Shown here one piece after another: positions 13,848-17,894 of a DNA stretch of 17,894 bases. The notes under the pieces were generated by a model that searched no databases, was not told the DNA's origin, and was given only the letters and a program-made list of their open reading frames with translations. The stretch is from NCBI GenBank assembly GCA_963594675.1, contig CAVBGA010000113.1, positions 1-17,894 of the forward strand, in the 5' to 3' direction. This DNA is from Ruminococcus_G sp963594675. Lineage in GTDB: Bacteria > Bacillota > Clostridia > Lachnospirales > Lachnospiraceae. Positions within the stretch are counted from its first letter, which is position 1, and the number at the start of each line of letters is the position of its first letter. Made by a program: the position numbers and the translations under genes.

Positions 13848-15521
13848 TCAATTCTTAGGAAGTTTAAATGAACTCTTTAGAGAAACAATTCTATTAAATA
13901 CCAAATGTTCAGGTGCACTATCTCGGGAATCCACACAGAAATAGCCATTTCTTACAAACTGAAAACTGTCATATGCTTTCACATCTGCCAAAGAAGGCTC
14001 AAGATAACACTCTTCACATACCTGCAGGGAATTAGGATTCAAATTAAGTGATCCATCCTCATTATAAACGCCTTTTTCTTCATCAATAATATTTTCATAG
14101 AGACGAACCTTTGCTTTTACAGCAGTCTCTGCCGATACCCAATGAATCGTTCCCTTTACTTTTCTTCCTGTAAATCCACTACCACTTCTGGTTTCCGGAT
14201 CATATGTACAATGAACAACAGTCACATTGCCATTCTCATCTTTTTCATAGCTAGTACATTTAACAAAATAAGCATTCATCAAACGAACTTCATTGCCAGG
14301 ATAGAGGCGGAAATATTTTCTCGGAGGTTCCTCCATAAAATCTTCCTGCTCAATATATAATTCTTTAGAAAATGGCACTTTTCTGCTTCCCAACTCTTCA
14401 TTTTCCATGTTATTAGGAACATCAAAATATTCCGTCTGACCATCAGGATAATTGTCAATGATCAATTTCAAAGGATGCAAAACCGCCATAACACGAGGAT
14501 CCTTCATTTTCAGGTCTTCTCGAATACAATACTCCAGCATAGCATAATCCACAGAAGAATTAGCTTTGGACACACCACACAATTCAACAAATTTCTTTAT
14601 TGATGCAGGCGTAAATCCTCTTCTCTTAAGCGCTGCGATCGTAACCAGACGCGGATCATCCCAACCGTCTACAATGCCTTCTTCAACTAATTTTTTTATG
14701 TATCTCTTACCTGTTACCACATTAGTCAGATATAATTTGGCAAACTCAATCTGTTTTGGCGGATGCTCAAATCCAACTTCTTGAACAACCCAATTATACA
14801 AGGGTCTGTGATCTTCGAATTCCAGAGTACAGATAGAGTGAGTAACACCCTCGAAGGCATCCTCCAATGGATGAGCAAAATCATACATAGGATAAATGCA
14901 CCATTTATCTCCTGTATTATGATGCGTCATTCTTGCCACACGATAAAGGATTGGATCACGCATATTAATATTAGGAGAAGCCATGTCAATTTTAGCTCTC
15001 AATACCGCTTTACCATCCTCAAACTTGCCATCTTTCATATCCTGAAAAAGCTGAAGATTTTCTTCTATGCTGCGATCACGGTAGGGACTATTCTTGCCCG
15101 GTTCTGTCAATGTACCACGATACTCTCTAATTTCATCAGCAGAAAGCTGACACACATATGCCTTTCCATCTTTAATCAGCTTTACAGCTGCCTCATACAT
15201 TTTGTCGAAATAGTTGGATGCAAAATATAATCTATCTTCCCAATCGGCGCCCAACCACTCAACATCACTTTTAATAGAATTAACAAATTCCTCTCGCTCT
15301 TTTGTGGGATTGGTATCATCAAATCTAAGATTGAATTTTCCATGATACTCCTGAGCAAGACCATAATTCAATAGAATCGACTTAGCGTGGCCGATATGAA
15401 GATATCCATTCGGCTCCGGCGGAAATCTGGTACATATCGTATCATAGGCACCCTCTGCAAGATCCTTATCTATTATCTGTTCAATAAAGTTTTTGGAAAC
15501 TGTTGTATTTTCCTTTTCCAC
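13848..15521 (-). CDS. glnS: Glutaminyl-tRNA synthetase
   Basis: GlnRS charges tRNA-Gln with glutamine. Of 557 residues, the Rossmann catalytic part has PPEPNGYLHIGH (34-45) with the HIGH signature at 42-45, LRFDDTNP (65-72) typical of the GlnRS/GluRS group, and a class-defining YDFAHPLEDA (213-222). The second ATP motif reads VTGKR (269-273) where E. coli has MSKR, so the usual Ser is replaced. The C-terminal anticodon-binding barrels are complete, with GSGFTGRKVKGTIHWV near the middle. The start is a GTG at 15521 with AGGAGG nine bases upstream. Many Firmicutes lack GlnRS and make Gln-tRNA through GatCAB, so this type is usually seen as acquired in clostridia. It is monocistronic with its own promoter. 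Confidence 0.96.
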   Translation of the reverse strand: MEKENTTVSKNFIEQIIDKDLAEGAYDTICTRFPPEPNGYLHIGHAKSILLNYGLAQEYHGKFNLRFDDTNPTKEREEFVNSIKSDVEWLGADWEDRLYFASNYFDKMYEAAVKLIKDGKAYVCQLSADEIREYRGTLTEPGKNSPYRDRSIEENLQLFQDMKDGKFEDGKAVLRAKIDMASPNINMRDPILYRVARMTHHNTGDKWCIYPMYDFAHPLEDAFEGVTHSICTLEFEDHRPLYNWVVQEVGFEHPPKQIEFAKLYLTNVVTGKRYIKKLVEEGIVDGWDDPRLVTIAALKRRGFTPASIKKFVELCGVSKANSSVDYAMLEYCIREDLKMKDPRVMAVLHPLKLIIDNYPDGQTEYFDVPNNMENEELGSRKVPFSKELYIEQEDFMEEPPRKYFRLYPGNEVRLMNAYFVKCTSYEKDENGNVTVVHCTYDPETRSGSGFTGRKVKGTIHWVSAETAVKAKVRLYENIIDEEKGVYNEDGSLNLNPNSLQVCEECYLEPSLADVKAYDSFQFVRNGYFCVDSRDSAPEHLVFNRIVSLKSSFKLPKN

Positions 15522-15541
15522 TTATCTTTTCCTCCTGACCT

Positions 15542-15583
15542 GCACAAAATAAATTCAGGGCCTTGGAGAAAACTCTGTGCCCT
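15542..15583 (-). promoter_or_regulatory. Structured glnS leader with two competing stems
   Basis: In the minus-strand leader AGGGC (15583-15579) can pair with GCCCT (15561-15557), with GAG/CTC inside. GCACA (15580-15576) can instead pair with TGTGC (15546-15542), next to the ribosome site. The two pairings share bases and exclude each other. There is no T-box consensus, and no U-run follows either stem. A regulatory role is only a suggestion. Confidence 0.3.
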
Positions 15584-15613
15584 AAACATCTTTGTCTGAA
15601 AATGATTAGTTCT

Positions 15614-15641
15614 ATTCTATCATAATTTCCCTTCTTGTCAA
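15614..15641 (-). promoter_or_regulatory. Sigma-A promoter of glnS
   Basis: On the minus strand a perfect TTGACA (15641-15636), a 16-base spacer and TAGAAT (15619-15614) with a TGA extended -10 form a strong promoter. The glnS leader would be about 85 bases. Confidence 0.85.
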
Positions 15642-15743
15642 AGGTGCTTTATTTCTTGTGACCATTTCTCGTGTTCCAGAATTCTATCGGATTCCATTGT
15701 TAAATGTTGAGAAAATATAAATGTTGAAAAAATTATTTTTTTC

Positions 15744-15772
15744 TTGACAACTCATGTAGCTTTTGGTAAAAT
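15744..15772 (+). promoter_or_regulatory. Promoter of the tRNA-Thr gene
   Basis: A perfect TTGACA (15744-15749), a 17-base spacer and TAAAAT (15767-15772) with a TGG extended -10 form a strong stable-RNA promoter. AT-rich DNA with two copies of AATGTTGA lies just upstream and may act as an UP element. The start would be about 24 bases before the tRNA. Confidence 0.88.
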
Positions 15773-15802
15773 TTCTAAATGTAGCGAGCAATTATCGCAC
15801 AG

Positions 15803-15875
15803 GCTGCCGTGGCACAGTAGGTAGCGCGCAACATTGGTAGTGTTGAGGTCACGGGTTCGACTCCCGTCGGTAGCT
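15803..15875 (+). tRNA. tRNA-Thr (anticodon GGU)
   Basis: The 73 bases fold as a full cloverleaf. The acceptor GCTGCCG/CGGTAGC has one G-T pair; the anticodon stem CAACA/TGTTG holds the loop TTGGTAG, so the anticodon is GGT (15836-15838), reading ACC and ACU threonine codons. The T arm is ACGGG-TTCGACT-CCCGT. The D stem GCAC/GCGC has an A-C mismatch at its third pair. Discriminator base is T and CCA is not encoded. The tRNA has its own promoter and terminator and is transcribed toward sigH. Confidence 0.93.
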
Positions 15876-15876
15876 T

Positions 15877-15909
15877 AAAAAGCAACAACGTAAACGTTGT
15901 TGCTTTTTT
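15877..15909. terminator. Bidirectional terminator between tRNA-Thr and sigH
   Basis: AAAAAGCAACAACG (15877-15890) pairs with CGTTGTTGCTTTTT (15895-15908) around a TAAA loop. Six T residues end the plus-strand arm, and five T residues follow on the minus strand. It ends the tRNA transcript two bases after the gene, and lies 26 bases past the sigH stop on the other strand. Confidence 0.92.
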
Positions 15910-15934
15910 GTTTCCAGAATTTCTAAATATTAAC

Positions 15935-16513
15935 CTACACCGTTTCTTTCACTTTTTTTCGAATTCTTTGCAATGCATTATCAATAGACTTAGGACTCTT
16001 CCCTGTCTTTTCCGAAATTTTTATGTAATCATTTCCTTCCAGATAAGCACTAAGTACGATATTTTCAAAATCACTAAGTCTCGCTCTGATTTTCTCCTCA
16101 GTTCCCTGCGCACTCTCCAGATCGATCAAAATCGTTTCCGGATTCTCAGAACTGGAGCTTTCCAATTTTTGACTATAATCATCTAAAGATAACGATGTAT
16201 TCAACACATGATTTTTTTGCCGATTTGAATGCTGAATGGCCTTATACATCTGCCGATCAATGCAAAGGCCAGCAAAAGTCGCAAAAGATGCCTTCTTAAC
16301 AGGATCAAAATCTCTAAGAGCCTTAAACAGTCCCAACATGCCTTCCTGAATCAAATCCTCTGTCTCACCACCGGCAAGATACAGGACATGGGCCTTTTTT
16401 CTCACCATTGGCTTATATTTTCTCATGAGATACTCTGTAATCTGATCTTTAAATTCTCCATTTCGCATTCGCAGAATCATTTCTTGATCATCCCAGGACT
16501 CCCACCTATCCAT
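15935..16513 (-). CDS. sigH: RNA polymerase sigma factor, SigH (sigma-30) family
   Basis: This 192-residue sigma-70-family factor lacks region 1. Region 2 spans about 25-98 with EDLIQEGMLGLFKALRDFD (52-70), the core-binding and -10-reading part. Region 4 spans about 148-190 and ends with KSIDNALQRIRKK (175-187), which closely matches Bacillus SigH. SigH starts the sporulation programme and stationary-phase genes in Bacillus and clostridia. It is somewhat shorter than the Bacillus protein (218), mainly at the ends. The ATG has GGGAGAAG upstream. The order cysS-mrnC-rlmB-sigH is the Firmicute arrangement, but yacP, normally just before sigH, is missing, and rpmG, secE and nusG do not follow. 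A 58-base gap separates it from rlmB, with no clear promoter. Confidence 0.88.
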   Translation of the reverse strand: MDRWESWDDQEMILRMRNGEFKDQITEYLMRKYKPMVRKKAHVLYLAGGETEDLIQEGMLGLFKALRDFDPVKKASFATFAGLCIDRQMYKAIQHSNRQKNHVLNTSLSLDDYSQKLESSSSENPETILIDLESAQGTEEKIRARLSDFENIVLSAYLEGNDYIKISEKTGKSPKSIDNALQRIRKKVKETV

Positions 16514-16571
16514 ACATCTTCTCCCAATCTGTCTGACTCAACCTGTCGCCTAGCAGAAGTCAAATATATCT

Positions 16572-17372
16572 CTATGATCTTTGTCTTACAATCTCAAAAG
16601 CAAGAACACCAGCCGCTACTGACGCATTCAATGAGTCGATATCTCCCCTCATAGGGATAGATACTGTAAAATCGCAAGCTTCTTTTACCAAACGGCTGAT
16701 TCCATTTCCTTCATTGCCTATAACGAGTCCAATAGGTCCCTTAAGGTCCTGTTGATACATAGACACTCCATCCATGTCCGCACAGGCAAACCAAAGCCCA
16801 TCTTTCTTTAAACTCTCCATAGTGGACACCAGATTTGTCACTTTCGCCACAGGAGTATAATTAATCGCTCCCGCCGAAGCCTTAGCTGCTGTTGCCGTCA
16901 GACCAACTGCGCGTCTTTTAGGTATAATCACCCCATGTGCACCTGCCAGATTTGCCGTACGTATAATCGCACCTAAATTATGAGGATCTTCAATTCCATC
17001 AAGGAGAATAAGGAAAGGCGCCTCCCCCTTTTCTCTAGCATTTTGCAGCATATCTTCTACCGTACTATATTCAAAAGAAGCCACATAAGCAATAACTCCC
17101 TGATGTTTTCCTGTTTCAGACAGCTGATCCAAACGCTCTTTTTTTACAAAATTCACAATACTTCCTTGTTTTTTTGCTTCCCGAAGTATCGTATGAATCG
17201 GGCCATCCTTGCTTCCTTCCAAAACAAAAAGCTTATCTACGCTTCGTCCAGAACGATAAGCTTCCAAGACAGCATTTCGTCCTTCCAGGCGATTATCCAC
17301 TCCCTGTTCATCTTCTGCCTTTTCACGATTGTTCTTATCGTCATTTCTCTCATGATACTTATTCTTTGCCAT
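16572..17372 (-). CDS. rlmB: 23S rRNA (guanosine-2'-O-)-methyltransferase RlmB
   Basis: RlmB is a SpoU-type, knotted methyltransferase that uses SAM to methylate a ribose in 23S rRNA. The first 25 or so residues are a charged, probably disordered extension. A substrate-binding domain follows from LEGRNAVLEA (29-38) to about 100, and the SpoU domain shows DPHNLGAIIRTANLAGAHG (129-147), LVIGNEGNGIS (216-226) and IPMRGDIDSLNASVAAG (239-255), the three knot motifs. The exact target base is inferred from the family. The ATG at 17372 has GAAGGAG six bases upstream and overlaps the end of mrnC by 14 bases, so the genes are co-translated. Confidence 0.95.
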   Translation of the reverse strand: MAKNKYHERNDDKNNREKAEDEQGVDNRLEGRNAVLEAYRSGRSVDKLFVLEGSKDGPIHTILREAKKQGSIVNFVKKERLDQLSETGKHQGVIAYVASFEYSTVEDMLQNAREKGEAPFLILLDGIEDPHNLGAIIRTANLAGAHGVIIPKRRAVGLTATAAKASAGAINYTPVAKVTNLVSTMESLKKDGLWFACADMDGVSMYQQDLKGPIGLVIGNEGNGISRLVKEACDFTVSIPMRGDIDSLNASVAAGVLAFEIVRQRS

Positions 17373-17793
17373 TCTTTACTCCTTCAAGCCCGACTTTCAT
17401 CAAGTCAATCGCTCGTTCCATTTGATTCGTAAGATACAGATATCCCATCAAGGCTTCGAAGCCAGTAGCTCTGCGATAATCATTATGGGATGCATGTTTT
17501 GCCACCGTATGTGGTTTTGCATTGCGCCCTCTTTTGTAAACAGCCTTTTCTTCTTCATTGAGTACCGGCTGAATAAATTCCATCATTGCCGACTGGGTTG
17601 GGGCTTTTACCAGAGCACTGGTTTTTCTATGAAGCTTTTGCACTGGCATATTCCCTTCACTCATAACAATCGTTCTGATCAGAAGATCGTAGATGTCATC
17701 ACCAATATAAGCCAAAGAAAGTCCGGAATAGCTTTTTACATCTACTTCCCGTAAACAAAAACTTTCTTTTAAATATTTCAGGCTCTCTTCCAT
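17359..17793 (-). CDS. mrnC: Mini-ribonuclease III
   Basis: MrnC is a small RNase III without the double-stranded RNA-binding domain; in Bacillus it trims 23S rRNA precursors. The 144-residue protein has the catalytic-site segment LAYIGDDIYDLLIR (27-40, D32) and the second metal-site segment GFEALMGYLYL (111-121, E113). Between them HRKTSALVKAPTQS (55-68) matches the family. The ATG at 17793 has GAGGGAG upstream and overlaps the end of cysS by 16 bases; its 3' end overlaps rlmB by 14 bases. This cysS-mrnC-rlmB chain is widespread in Firmicutes. Confidence 0.94.
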   Translation of the reverse strand: MEESLKYLKESFCLREVDVKSYSGLSLAYIGDDIYDLLIRTIVMSEGNMPVQKLHRKTSALVKAPTQSAMMEFIQPVLNEEEKAVYKRGRNAKPHTVAKHASHNDYRRATGFEALMGYLYLTNQMERAIDLMKVGLEGVKNGKE

Positions 17794-17894
17794 TGAACTC
17801 CCTCACGAGTATCTTTCAAAATAATACCTGCAGCCAAAAGCTGATCACGAATCTCATCTGCACGTTTGAAATCTTTTGCCTTTCTCGCTTCCGC
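17778..17894 (-). CDS. cysS: Cysteinyl-tRNA synthetase, C-terminal end (partial)
   Basis: Only the last 38 residues lie in the window, read from the right edge on the minus strand to a TGA at 17780-17778. The sequence ARKAKDFKRADEIRDQLLAAG, then IILKDTREGVQWKR, is the characteristic end of CysRS, the enzyme that charges tRNA-Cys. The catalytic domain lies outside the window. The reading frame overlaps the start of mrnC by 16 bases, and the place upstream of mrnC supports the call. Confidence 0.92.
   Translation of the reverse strand, partial: AEARKAKDFKRADEIRDQLLAAGIILKDTREGVQWKRA

Noticed and set aside
14763..15230. Open frame of 155 codons on the plus strand opposite glnS
   Set aside because: It lies wholly within the GlnRS coding region and shows no family features or start signal.
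15522..15641. T-box riboswitch ahead of glnS
   Set aside because: The leader is only about 85 bases and lacks the AGGGTGG-type T-box sequence, a specifier loop and a terminator with a U-run.
1..17894. CRISPR array, insertion sequence, prophage or defence system
   Set aside because: No regularly spaced repeats, transposase or integrase motifs, terminal inverted repeats or cas-like proteins were seen on either strand.

Overview
This 17.9 kb window looks like ordinary chromosome from a low-GC Firmicute, most likely a Clostridia member of the Lachnospiraceae. The evidence is the AT-rich intergenic DNA, strong AGGAGG-type ribosome sites, sigma-A promoters, a sporulation-type sigma-H gene in its usual neighbourhood (cysS, mrnC, rlmB, sigH), a glutaminyl-tRNA synthetase, a CIRCE-controlled htpG, and a DUF5721-like gene that I know mainly from this family. 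The family assignment is an inference from gene content. Most genes are on the minus strand. I see no mobile element, prophage, CRISPR array, defence locus or biosynthetic cluster.

Layout, left to right. (1) 1-1035, minus: the start of a DUF6142-like membrane protein gene, translationally coupled to a VanZ-family gene, then a 50-residue one-helix membrane protein gene just behind pyrE. (2) 1048-5819, minus: a pyrimidine cluster transcribed pyrC-pyrF-pyrK-pyrD-pyrE. It makes UMP from carbamoyl-aspartate, with the electron-transfer subunit PyrK next to PyrD. pyrB and carAB are not here. (3) 5923-6353, plus: a cold-shock protein gene with a consensus promoter, a terminator-like hairpin in its long leader and a strong terminator. 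(4) 6365-9204, minus: a one-helix Ser/Asp-tailed protein, a DegV lipid-binding protein and citrate synthase. (5) 9441-10034, plus: a stand-alone DUF5721-like gene ending at a terminator shared with htpG.

(6) 10074-12256, minus: htpG (Hsp90) behind a sigma-A promoter and a perfect CIRCE operator, so it should be under HrcA heat-shock control. The CIRCE hairpin also has a U-run after it and could end the upstream transcript. (7) 12308-13352, minus: a HAD phosphatase gene followed by a small acidic protein gene. (8) 13459-13830, plus: a one-helix protein with an acidic tail, then a bidirectional terminator. (9) 13848-15641, minus: glnS with a consensus promoter and a structured leader. (10) 15744-15909, plus: tRNA-Thr(GGU) with its own promoter and terminator. 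(11) 15935-17894, minus: cysS (3' end), mrnC and rlmB overlapping in series, then sigH.

The window is mainly housekeeping. The less ordinary points are regulatory (the csp leader hairpin, the CIRCE/terminator overlap, the glnS leader) and a few small uncharacterised proteins. There is no intergenic stretch over 300 bases. The longest, 9205-9492, 15522-15802 and 5820-6094, mainly hold the promoters and leaders listed.
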